Below, piece by piece: positions 1-7,990 of a stretch of DNA of 12,860 nucleotides. Source of the stretch: Jimgerdemannia flammicorona (Eukaryota > Mucoromycota > Endogonomycetes > Endogonales > Endogonaceae); the NCBI GenBank assembly GCA_003990745.1, contig RBNI01005232.1:1-12860 (forward strand), in the 5' to 3' direction. A program made the position numbers and the translations under genes. Under the pieces are notes generated by a model. The model ran no database searches, was not told the DNA's origin, and saw only the letters and a list, made by a program, of their open reading frames with translations. Each line of letters begins with the position of its first letter. The first letter of the stretch is position 1.

Positions 1-101
1 TTTCTGCCTCCCTGGTTTGGTTAAGTTTATTGGGTGCGATTTTTTGTATTCATCATTACCACACCTGCACCTATCACTCACCACATTCCCACTCACCACA
101 G
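1..101 (+). other. 3' part of an intron in P450 unit A
   Basis: The sequence aligns with the second intron of the complete P450 at 2877-2979: a shared ctggttt.gttaagttta stretch, then the same pyrimidine-rich run ending in cacag at 97-101. The reading frame of the following exon resumes with the same split glycine codon as in unit B. The donor site is outside the window or has diverged, because the first ~15 bases do not match the unit B donor gtaagt. Confidence 0.75.
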
Positions 102-487
102 GAACCGTAATAGCCTGCAACATCCGCGGCGCAAGCCTGAACCCGACTACCTTCCCTTCTCCAGAAACCGTAGACCCCACGCGATGGCTCTCTCAACCTT
201 CTACCTCTGGCTTTGAGGATGTGAGCTCCGGCGACGGCGGCTCGTCTCCTAACGCCGCTGACCCAGACGTTTCCTCGCACCTCCCGGAGCTGGCGTTCAA
301 CTTGGGCGCGCACACATGCCCGGGGCGCAATCTCGCAATGCTGGAGCTGCGCGCCGTGCTGGCCTTCGTCCTGGCACGGTACGAGATTTTACCGCGTGAA
401 GGCGAAGAGGAGGATGTGAAGTCGACGACGGTATTTACTACATTTCCGGTGGGGGGAATGTGGGTCAGGTTGAAGGAACGCGCGTGA
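102..487 (+). CDS. Cytochrome P450 unit A, last exon (partial gene)
   Basis: This is the C-terminal heme-binding exon of a fungal cytochrome P450, a heme-thiolate monooxygenase probably anchored in the endoplasmic reticulum. The exon begins in phase 1 after the acceptor at 101 and reads GTVIACNIRG..., then the PERF-like segment FPSPETVDPTRW, then the heme loop FNLGAHTCPGRNLA (FxxGxxxCxGxxxA with the Cys thiolate ligand), and stops at TGA 485-487. It is closely similar to the last exon of unit B (2980-3368), with about 20 differences in ~128 residues by hand alignment. Most differences lie in the Ser/Pro/Gly-rich loop before the heme motif and near the C-terminus, and unit A ends one residue earlier. 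The upstream exons are outside the window, so whether the whole gene works cannot be judged; this exon is intact. Confidence 0.9.
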
Positions 488-930
488 AATGGAGATTGGA
501 TTCAATTCGGTCACTGAAGCTGTAACATAAGCGAGCGGACGTTAGATTCTGAGGAGTTGCAGTTTTTTTTTTTTTTTTTTTTTTTTTTTTGGTTTTTCCC
601 CTTTTTTTTTTTTTTTTTTTTTTTTTTGGGTACATTCCCATTTGTTATCTTTCTTGTTCTCCTCTGCTATCGCCGTCGCATCCTTTCGTATATTACAATG
701 GTCTATCTCAATACCATATCTATCGCTCAAAATAAATGTGCCATCATATAAAATATGCACAAAGTCAGTGCCGTTAACAGAAACCATAAATGATAGAAGA
801 AGTCAGGACACTCAAGGAACTCATTAGATGAGCGTTTGATTGCAAGCATCGGAGAACACAGTGCGAGAACTATTTTTCGGGATACCATAGATTTGTATAG
901 CTTAAAATCGGTATCGCGTATGGCAGAGGT
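488..930. repeat. Duplicated 3' flank of P450 unit A
   Basis: This non-coding stretch matches the region after unit B (3369-3712). Shared blocks include tcactgaagctg just after the stop, gggtacat..ccca, a block around 764-792 (gtcagtgccgttaacag...) matching 3575-3603, and a block around 881-929 (tatagctt..aatcggtatcg) matching 3663-3711. The duplicated unit therefore included the 3' region and intergenic DNA. I see no convincing gene here. Confidence 0.75.
563..627. repeat. Double poly(T) tract (T28 and T26)
   Basis: T runs occupy 563-590 and 602-627, separated by ggtttttcccc. At the same place in the duplicated flank of unit B (about 3452-3457) there are only five T before gggtacat. The tract is therefore an expansion or insertion specific to unit A, or an assembly or sequencing artefact. 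Confidence 0.95.
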
Positions 931-1585
931 TCCCCTACAGACTACAGACACCTAATATATCGTTGGTGATCTTTGCTTGGACAACGACAGTGCCCCATAT
1001 CTGTGGTTAACTTGTACAAATCACTTCTCCACCTGCGACGACTCCCCACATGGGATTATCCTCTTGCGACAACGACAATTCACCACTGCTTTTGGCAATT
1101 CACCGCTGTGCAATATTTGCGAAACAACGAATATGGAAATTGGCATGGAGTAGGAGAATGCATACGAAATAAATGCAAAAAAGAATTTTGGACTATGAAA
1201 ATATTTATCCCTAAGTAGGTTGGCACACCTCCCGCCGTCATTTCCAAAGTTGTTGCATACCTGGCTCGACAATTCTTTGTTGGAGAATATTTGGGGTTGA
1301 CTTTGGATCGCATACAAGGAATTTCTTCAGTCCGGGAATATCCGCTGTAATTGGCATCAACACAATGACCAGTGGTGAGTTGGAGCGGAAATGAACACGT
1401 AAAGAATTCTACCGTCGCAAAGAGATCAATAGCCAAGTGTTAAGGAAAGACATCACTAGATCACCATGGCGACAAAGCAACCTATACATAAATAGAACAT
1501 CAATCCCGATGGGGTCATGTCTTGTGACAACATACTTATTTGATCCCGAAGCGCAAATTCACATAATTACACTCAATTTTATATT
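931..1585. other. Intergenic region upstream of P450 unit B
   Basis: No reading frame here resembles a known protein. The 3' part (from ~1412) is shared with the region upstream of unit C: a 21-base block at 1412-1432 (gtcgcaaagagatcaatag core) recurs at 3836-3856, followed by related sequence with catacataaat-like elements up to the start codon. It probably holds the promoter of unit B, but I can point to no specific factor site. About 450 bp of the 5' part has no clear counterpart between units B and C. Confidence 0.6.
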
Positions 1586-3368
1586 ATGTTTTCCGACCTC
1601 ACAACCCTTCTGCCCCTCCCCACCCGCCCCATCCTCCTCGCCCTAGCCCTCGTCCTCTTCGGCACCTACATCCACCTCCGCCGGCTCCAGCACCCCCTCC
1701 GTCCCCTCCCCTCTTTCCCCGGCTTGTTCCTCTCCCCACTCAAAATTTTCCAAGCTGCTCGGAACGGCACAGATATCTTCGCGAAGCTCTCGACGCTCGT
1801 TCAAGATCCTACCTTACGCCGCATTTGCGTCTCATGGGGCTGGAAAATAACCATGGTTGTTGTGAGTGACGCCGTGCTCATTCGCGACATTCTCGTACGC
1901 GGACAAGCGAACTACAGCGGTACACACACGGTTGAGCGTTCGAGTAGGTTCCGTCGGCTTGGCCAAATAATGTCGGGGGGGACGCATGTAGGGAACACGG
2001 TCGGCGAGGAGTGGAAGAGACATCGTGGAATAATTGCCCCTCTTTTTCAACCGAGGAGGATCGTTCCTGCGTTACTGCCGTTCGTGGTCACGAGGGTAAA
2101 TCGGATGTGTGGGATTTTAGAGAGGTGTACGATTGATAAGGAGGCAGTGAATATGGATGCCCAGATGACATTTATGACACTAGATGTGATTAACAAGTAT
2201 GTGTTTGGATTGGAGAACGACGAACTGGATTTTCAGGATATCGGTGGCCCTGATAAAGTCGGGGTAGGTCGCTCAATTCAGATATGTCAAACCCCTCCAG
2301 AATTCGCTCTTTAACACTCTTTTTCATACCTCTCGTAGCCCCAATTCCAAAAAATGGCGTCCCAGATCTTCTGGGTATTTCTTCCGCTCATTGGCAACAC
2401 CACCTGGGCGCGCAGCGGCCTGATCAAGAACCGGATCCCGCTTGACGGCTTCCTGAACCGCTCCATCGACGCGAGCCTCTCCCGTCCCGATCTGCTTGTT
2501 GGCACCGTCCCACCTGCGGTGGCCAGCCTCGCCTCCCACTTTGGTCCTCTCACCGACCCTGAAAATCGCGCGGCCCTCTTGCGCGAGGTCAAATTCCTCA
2601 TCTTCGCGGGTTACGAGACGACCGCGCACACGGCGGCGTTTGCGTTCGGTGTGTTGGCGCGACGGAAGGAAATGCAGGACCAGTGCGCGAGAGAGGCGAG
2701 GGAGGTGTTTGGGGCGGGGATCGTGGAGCCGGAAAGCGTGAAGATGGAAATGTTTGCTAGGCTTGTATATATTAATGCGGTGATCAAAGAGGTGCTGAGG
2801 TTGTATCCCGCCGCACCACTCGTAGCTGTCGAGCCGAGGGTCGACATCGAGCTCGGAGGGCATGTCGTTCCTGCTGGTAAGTTCTGGTTTAGTTAAGTTT
2901 ATTGTCTGTGATTTCTTGTCTTCATCATTACTACATCCTGCACCCATCACTCACCACATTCTGCACCACACCACCATAGGAACCGTAATAGCCTGCAACA
3001 TCCGCGGCGCATGCCTCAACCCGACTATCTTCCCCTCTCCAGAAACCGTAGATCCCACGCGATGGCTCTCTCAACCTTCTACCTCTGACTTTAAGGATGT
3101 GAGCTCCGGCGACGGCGGCCCGCCCCCTAACGCTGCTGACCCAGACGTTTTCTCGCACCTCCCGGAGCTGACGTTCAGCTTGGGAGCGCACACGTGCCCG
3201 GGGCGCAATCTCGCAATGTTGGAGCTGCGCGCTGCGCTGGCCCTCGTGCTGGCACGGTACGAGATTTTACCACGTGAAGGCGAAGAGGAGGATGTGAAGC
3301 CGGCGTCGATGCCTGTTATGTTTCCGGTGGGGGGAGTGTGGGTTAGGGTGAAGGAGCGCGCGAAATGA
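1586..3368 (+). CDS. Cytochrome P450 unit B, complete, three exons
   Basis: This is a fungal heme-thiolate monooxygenase; family and substrate are not recognisable. My splice model is exon 1 at 1586-2263, exon 2 at 2339-2876 and exon 3 at 2980-3368 (TGA 3366-3368), giving 534 residues, a usual P450 length. Residues ~12-30 are hydrophobic (PILLALALVLFGTYIHL), a likely N-terminal membrane anchor, followed by a Pro-rich hinge. A C-helix-type motif GEEWKRHR lies at residues ~145-152. The I-helix oxygen-binding motif AGYETT is at ~316-321, the K-helix ExxR (EVLR) at ~377-380, the PERF-like FPSPETVDPTRW follows, and the heme loop FSLGAHTCPGRNLA has its Cys at ~478. The ATG at 1586 opens the frame just before the membrane anchor. 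The gene lies in a tandem array between a related unit A and a dead unit C. A Ser/Pro/Asp-rich loop before the heme motif is unusually long. All key residues are present, so it is probably functional. Confidence 0.9.
2264..2338 (+). other. Intron 1 of P450 unit B
   Basis: The donor is gtaggt at 2264 and the acceptor is cgtag ending at 2338. The intron is 75 bp and in phase 0. Removing it joins GGPDKVG to PQFQKMASQIF in one frame and skips the stop codon that ends the first open frame at 2312-2314. Length and borders are typical of filamentous fungi. Confidence 0.75.
2877..2979 (+). other. Intron 2 of P450 unit B
   Basis: The donor is gtaagt at 2877 and the acceptor is catag ending at 2979. 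The intron is 103 bp and in phase 1. Splicing restores GHVVPAG-TVIACNIRG, the usual P450 context between the ExxR helix and the PERF region. The same intron position is seen in unit A. Confidence 0.85.
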
Positions 3369-3712
3369 TGGATGCGGAGATTGGGTTCAATCGGGTCACT
3401 GAAGCTGAGATATAAGCGAGTGGCATAGTAGCGAATGTTGGATTCTGAGAATTTTTGGGTACATACCCAAATTTATTATTTCTTGTTGTCTCTTCTGCTC
3501 TCGCCGCATTCTTTCGTATTTTACAATAGCCTATCTACAACACCGTATCGGTTGTCATTAAAAAGCTGCACTAGGTCAGTACCGTTAACATAAACCATAA
3601 ATGGTGGCACTGTTGTTGAAGTAGGCAGGATCGTTCCCTTTTTTCTGTGAGAACAAATTTCGGAATAAGATAGATTCATATAGCTTGGAAATCGGTATCG
3701 TGACATGGCAGA
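3369..3712. repeat. Duplicated 3' flank of P450 unit B
   Basis: This is the partner of the unit A flank at 488-930, with the same blocks in the same order but with T5 in place of the long poly(T) tracts. It has no coding content that I can support. Confidence 0.75.
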
Positions 3713-4058
3713 AGTTAGCTACAGAGTTTCTCAGAAACTCTTTTATTCCAAATACGACGATGAGAAACTGGATGATGTCGGGTTCGATGACGACAATGTA
3801 AATGGGCGGGACTTAATCTACTCGAACAATTTCTGCCGTCGCAAAGAGATCAATAGTCAAGTCCTAATTGAGGAAGGGGGGAGGGTGGGGGGAGAGAGGT
3901 AGGGGGAGGCAGGGTGTTAGTGTAGTTTTGGAAAGACCCTTGGTGATTCCACAAGATTGCTGTAGCGCCAAAGCAATACATAATCAATCTAGTCGAGGCA
4001 ACATAATTATACATAAATGGTATATTAATCCATATCCTGTGACATTCAACCCTATACC
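3713..4058. other. Upstream region of the dead P450 unit C
   Basis: This stretch includes the 21-base block at 3836-3856 shared with 1412-1432, a short G-rich run (about 3870-3912, gggagggtgggggg type), and AT-rich sequence with tatacataaatgg before the lost start codon. It corresponds to the promoter region of unit B but is shorter. No gene is visible. Confidence 0.55.
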
Positions 4059-4365
4059 ATACCTTCCGACCTCACAACTCTCTTGCACCCTTCCACCCGC
4101 CCCGCCCTCCTCGCCTAACCCTCGTCCTCTTCGCAACTAGCCGACGTCAGAACCCCCTCCGCCTCCTCCCCTCTTTCCCCGGCTTGTGCCTCTCCCCACT
4201 CGAAATTCTCCTAGCTGCCTGGAACGGCACGGACGTCCTCGCGAAGTTCCTGACACTCGTTCAAGATCCTACCTTACGCCGTATTTGCGTCTCATGGGGT
4301 TGGGATAAAACCGTGGTTATTGTGAGCGAAGCCACTCTCATTCGCGACATTCTCGTACACGGACA
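4059..4365 (+). pseudogene. Cytochrome P450 unit C, truncated N-terminal pseudogene
   Basis: The sequence aligns base for base with the start of unit B. The position of the unit B start codon (ATG 1586-1588) is ATA at 4059-4061. After 19 codons (IPSDLTTLL...) a small change near 4114-4118 gives an in-frame TAA where unit B reads through the membrane anchor, and about 10 bases after ~4135 are missing or altered. From ~4184 another frame restores the homologous protein (LVQDPTLRRICVSWGW, then LIRDILVHG). Homology to unit B stops abruptly at about 4365 after ggaca, where CpG-free AT-rich DNA begins. The rest of the gene is absent from the window. It still has normal CpG content, unlike the DNA to its right. 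Confidence 0.9.
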
Positions 4366-5195
4366 TATAACAACAGTCACAGATTCTATAGTAAGTATAT
4401 AGTCAAGAGGTCTATTCTAATCTTTAATAATAAGAATTATACTATTTGGACATTCTATATGAGCAATCTTCTAAAAGAATGTGGCTTAGTAGAGTATATG
4501 AAACCACAAGTATAGATTCAAGATTATAATACTATAAATAATTACTGAGTATATAAGAGATCACCTTTATATTATCAAATTTACAAATAAAATATATAAT
4601 ATATATAATGACTACTTATAAAGTATGAGAAACTCTATACAATCATCATATATAAGTATTTATATTAAATTGATTTCATCTGAAATCTCAGCTATTCAAT
4701 TTGTAAATAAAGTCTAAGAAGAATATTTATAAATATACTAATTAGATTAATAATCTAGTAAATCAGATGAATTCTATAAGTATGTCTGCAGAGTATATAG
4801 GTGATAAAGACAAGATTCTAGCCCTTATAAGAAGTCTCTCTAAGATATATAATATCATAGTAGTAGTTATACATAAAAGTAACAAGCTTATAGACTATAT
4901 CTATATAATAATAAGTCTTATAAATAAGGAAATATATTAAGGAAATAGTGATAATGATATTGAAAAAGTATTCTACAGATTATATAGATAAGGCAAAAAG
5001 TACTAATAATTTCAAAAACATGAATCTAAGTTTGATAGTAACTACTATTACTATAGTAAGTATGAGTATATTGTAATATATCTAGCTCAATAAAGATAAA
5101 TTACAATCTCTCCTAGGGAGATCAGATAGAAGTGGGCTTAGTATATTATATATAGGATAAATGGCTGTATTAATAAAGGAAGGAGTCCAAGAGAC

Positions 5196-5232
<37 letters not shown>

Positions 5233-5256
5233 ATAAATTACAAAATTGAGGATTAA
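4366..5256 (+). pseudogene. Decayed Ty1/copia-type Gag remnant
   Basis: Reading the + strand directly gives RSILIFNNKNYTIW followed by FYMSNLLKECGLVEY (about 4408-4500), the hallmark N-terminal part of copia-type Gag (NYxxW....LL...GL). Immediately left of it, in another frame, 4367-4399 reads ITTVTDSIVSI, which could be the Gag start with ATG changed to ATA. Further right (about 4770-5090) are Arg/Tyr/Ser-rich pieces, then a segment spaced like CCHC zinc knuckles but with most Cys and His positions replaced, mainly by Tyr. That pattern is expected from G-to-A and C-to-T change. There are many stops and several frameshifts. Protease, integrase and RT of this element are not seen before 5256. 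It contains the A31 tract. The family call rests on the NYTIW region; the rest is weaker. Confidence 0.65.
5199..5229. repeat. A31 homopolymer
   Basis: An uninterrupted run of 31 A lies at the end of the copia Gag remnant (…gactat then A31 then gagataaatt). It may be a lysine-codon run that expanded, or a poly(A) tail of a retroposed transcript. The sequence shows only the run itself. Confidence 0.95.
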
Positions 5257-5640
5257 TGTAGTTTGACTTGAGCTCTCAGTTATTTTATTAAAAAGTAATA
5301 AAATGTTCTAAGATTTCTTATTAGTATTTAGTAGTATAATAGTCAATCTGAATACAATAGTCAATTTCTTTATTAGAATAGTTCTTAGATATAGTAGTAA
5401 TTTGTATATAGTATAAGTAGTTTTTTTCTTAGATAATAGACAATTTCTATATAGTATAATGATCTGCTAATTTAGTGGATTTCTTTCTGAGTAGTAGTGA
5501 TCTCTATATAGCATAATGGATTCTTTATGTGATTTCTGTATAATGATCTTGTTTCCAAAAGTATGTAATTTCTGATAGGACAATCTTGGCATAATGATCT
5601 TAGTAGTATTTCTTATATAATTATAAATAACTCAATTTAG

Positions 5641-5700
5641 TGTAAGTTCTCTTAAATTGGTATAAGTTCTCTTAAATTGATATAGGTTCTCTTGAATTGA
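5641..5700. repeat. Three 20-bp tandem repeats
   Basis: Units are 5641-5660, 5661-5680 and 5681-5700, each close to tataagttctcttaaattga, with 2-4 differences between units. They lie in the putative LTR. Confidence 0.9.
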
Positions 5701-5714
5701 TTCTTTTAGAAATA

Positions 5715-5846
5715 TCAGATAACTTGATAACTCAGGTAACTCAAATGATATAGATAACTCAGATAATTTAGATAACTTAGATGACTTAGATAACTCAGAT
5801 AATACAAATAATTCAATAACTCAGATAACTCAGGTAGCTCAGATGG
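5715..5846. repeat. Degenerate GATAACTCA minisatellite
   Basis: About a dozen imperfect copies of a 9-12 base unit, gataactca(g), run through this stretch, with variants such as gataattta and gatgactta. The neighbouring 20-bp repeats are unrelated in sequence. No coding role is supported. Confidence 0.85.
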
Positions 5847-6239
5847 TGGATTCTTCACAAGTTATATTAAAGACTAGCTTTGTTTATACAGAGTTATATC
5901 AGTAACTGGCTCTATTGTGAAGTTGTATCAGATAGACTAGCTTGTAGTAAGATTTCTTAAAGTAGGCTCTCTGAGAATAGTAGATAGTATGAATTCTTAA
6001 AAATGATAACTTATTCTTTAAGTAGTATATTACTCAAAATAGTAGTAAAGTTCTTCCTTGAACTTAAGTAGCAAATACTCTTAGACTTATTCTTTATATC
6101 AAAAAGTGGACTAGAGTAGAAAGTAAGCTTATAATCTTCTAGCAGTGGCTGTAGAGTTTCTCTTGAAGTATGGTAGGCAGACTTGTCTTTTGCTTTTAAA
6201 CTTTTTGAACTGAGGTTTATTTACTCTTATCTCTAAGTT

Positions 6240-6250
6240 ATTTTATATAG
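6240..6250 (-). promoter_or_regulatory. TATA-like box in the putative LTR
   Basis: The minus strand reads ctatataaaata here, about 265 bases inside the proposed LTR start. An LTR promoter would have such a site in U3. The region is AT-rich, so chance is a serious alternative. Confidence 0.3.
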
Positions 6251-6322
6251 TTGTAGTTGCTATCTAATTACTATATTGCTAATTATAGATTACTATCTAT
6301 AGCAAGTATTCCTGAACAGTAC

Positions 6323-6377
6323 AGTATACTAGGCCAGTATAGTGTACTAGTTTAGTATAATATACTAGACTGGTATA
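6323..6377. repeat. Short ~18-bp tandem repeats (agtata..tactag)
   Basis: Three imperfect units start at 6323, 6336 and 6354, with a partial fourth at 6372. Each contains (a/g)gtata followed by tactag. Each unit is partly palindromic (agtatact, ctagtata). Confidence 0.7.
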
Positions 6378-6519
6378 GATAAATATACTATTCCTGATAT
6401 CTCTGGCTAATTATACAGATTGGCATAGTAAAGCTGTTTTTATTGCTTAGTATACTAGATATGGTATATGGCTAATTTATGATTTTGATAGTACAATTCT
6501 ACTGCTCATTACATTAACT

Positions 6520-7090
6520 CTCACTAAAGAATGATCTGTCCTTGTACTATCCATTAGTCATCATTTCAATATAAATAAGCATCTCTAGTATCAATATCTG
6601 AACTGTTAACTTTATTTGGATCAGAGTTACTCCATTTAATAGATTCTTCTTCTTTCTCTAGGAACAGGATTTCAACATAGTTGATAATACTCAGATAGGT
6701 AGCAGGATTCATTTGTTGTATATATATTATTCAGAGAGAACTGTACCTATATCAGTACTGAAGTATTTCATTTGTAGATTGTATACAATCTGTCTACAGT
6801 AGTGGTATTTTTCCAGATTAGACCAGTGGAGTTCCTGATATAGATTAGGTCTGAGACTAGAAGGTTCTACAACTACTCTCCAATTGCATGGTAGGCCTAT
6901 AGCTAGTGGACTTATAGTAAACATCTGGCCAGAGTGAGGTTCTTCTGATGAGTCTGGATTTGTTAGAGGAGATTTCCATTGACTTGGTAAAATTGTGATA
7001 AGATAACTAGAAGTGATTGAAATAAACTTAGAATAAGAGTCTGGAGATACTGATCAATTGTCTAGTTTATGATATGGAGAGAGATATATC
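6520..7090 (-). pseudogene. Unrecognised C-terminal extension downstream of integrase
   Basis: After the GPY-like module, coding character continues leftward in at least two frames. The longest open piece is at 6727-6924 on the minus strand (…SPLAIGLPCNWRVVVEPSS…, …RQIVYNLQMKYF…). A frame change then gives NPATYLSIINYVEIL and an acidic stretch FLEKEEESIKWSNSDPNK (about 6590-6680). I see no chromodomain hallmark and do not recognise the family. It could be the C-terminal tail of integrase, which is variable in Ty3/gypsy elements, or a separate small protein. It ends shortly before the proposed LTR. It is broken by stops and at least one frameshift. Confidence 0.5.
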
Positions 7091-7260
7091 TTGAGATAAT
7101 TGATATATACTGGTATCCTCAGGGTTTATCTATCTATACTTCTTAAATAGATGCTGGTTTTTCTAATATTGTGTATAAGATAAGATTCTTCCTATTTGGG
7201 CTCCAGTTTGGCAGCAAAATTTATTTCAATCATACTTCTCTAAACTAGTACTTAATCTCC
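7090..7260 (-). pseudogene. Integrase C-terminal GPY/F-like module
   Basis: The minus strand reads GD.VLV, then INFAAKLEPK, a stop where Trp is expected, E..YLIHNIRKTS, then LR..D, and LRIPVYINYLKIY. This matches the usual layout after a Ty3/gypsy integrase core: a K-L-x-P-(K/R)-W-x-G-P-Y segment, a loop, then a P(V/W)H/N..L..Y ending. The GP of GPY appears changed to ES. The module is one frame away from the catalytic core, so a small indel lies near 7255-7270. Confidence 0.75.
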
Positions 7261-7990
7261 AATCTTGATCTTCTGATCCTTCTACTTCTGGTCATAGTAC
7301 TTTTTTTATCTCTCTTGAGCCTTAATAATCTGAACTTATATATACTTAATTATATAACTATTCTACCTTCTTGAAGAGATCTCTGAAGTTCTTATAATCA
7401 GTAGTTCTAGTTTTCTTAGCAAATATTATCTCAAATGGCTTTTGTTTAGTAGAGGCAACAGAAGTGTTCTAAATTTCCCATAGAATCTCAGATAAGTAGA
7501 GGTTCTAGTTGGTAGGATTTACTTGGATAAGTTCTTTCTTAATGGTTTGGTTCATTTATTCTGTCATACTATTGGTCTGAGGATTGTATAATATAGTCTA
7601 TTTGAGATAGATCTTGTGAATTTAGGTATAACTTATGATTATGTTATAGATAAATTCTGTGCCTCAATTAGAGATAAGGTTTTCTAAAAGTCTATATCTG
7701 AGTGTGAGTCTATAGAGAAGGTCTACAATAGTCAAGATATCTGTAATTTTCATTGAAAAAGCTTTGGACTACTTGGTTAGATATTCCACAAATATAAGGA
7801 TATACTTGTTCCTTCTTGGTATAATGGATAAAGGTCCAATTATATCTACTCTCCATCTCTGAAAGATGCTGTCTAGTAGTATAATTGATTATAGTGATAC
7901 TTGATGGTTCTTTCTTTCTTGGTACTTCTGGCAGATGTCATATTTCTTAAGTATATCCCAGACTTACATATGTTCTGTGGTAGAACTAAT
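7260..7990 (-). pseudogene. Integrase catalytic core, inactivated
   Basis: The retroelement integrase inserts the cDNA into the genome. One frame, with about nine stops, gives the end of the HHCC zinc-binding domain (KKYDICQKYQ at ~7920-7950, where the first Cys of CxxC is Tyr), then W.VDIIGPL (first catalytic Asp, 7844-7846), a NKYILIFVEYLTK segment, ISN.GTEF, YNPQTN, and TE.MNQTIKKEL (catalytic Glu, 7559-7561), then PFEIIFAKK. Spacing between the second and third catalytic positions is 35 residues, the classical D,D35E arrangement. The second catalytic position (7667-7669) is Asn instead of Asp, followed by a stop where Arg is usual. Sequence and spacing leave little doubt about the family. 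Confidence 0.92.

Larger units (their letters stand above)
5257..6513 (-). repeat. Probable 3' LTR of the Ty3/gypsy element
   Basis: On the minus strand this segment begins TGTAATGAGC (6513 leftwards) and ends ...CAAACTACA (5257), so it has short TGTA...TACA inverted ends as expected of an LTR. It starts just after the last plausible coding sequence and a short purine-rich stretch (agtgagag on minus, about 6516-6526). It is non-coding by my reading, contains a TATA-like site and several short tandem repeats, and ends close to the A31 of the copia remnant. The other LTR is outside the window, so borders are tentative; the length (~1.26 kb) is long but not unheard of. Confidence 0.4.

Noticed and set aside
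542..787. Lysine-rich or phenylalanine-rich small proteins over the poly(T) tracts
   Set aside because: They are translations of homopolymers and are absent from the matching flank of unit B.
973..1436. Small open frames on both strands between P450 units A and B
   Set aside because: They overlap each other, resemble nothing, and lie in intergenic DNA with no conserved reading frame in the corresponding region before unit C.
2324..2950. A 208-codon open frame on the minus strand across P450 exon 2
   Set aside because: It is the antisense shadow of the P450 coding sequence, caused by high GC at third positions.
3521..3902. Short open frames after P450 unit B
   Set aside because: They are not conserved in the duplicated flank of unit A, where the matching sequence has different frames; no protein features.
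5715..5846. A CRISPR-like or coding leucine-rich repeat array
   Set aside because: Units are 9-12 bases, contiguous and degenerate, without spacers, and translation gives no consistent protein repeat because stops and frame changes intervene.
6727..6924. Chromodomain at the end of the Ty3/gypsy integrase
   Set aside because: The aromatic cage and W-E-P...N pattern expected of a chromodomain is not visible in any frame here.
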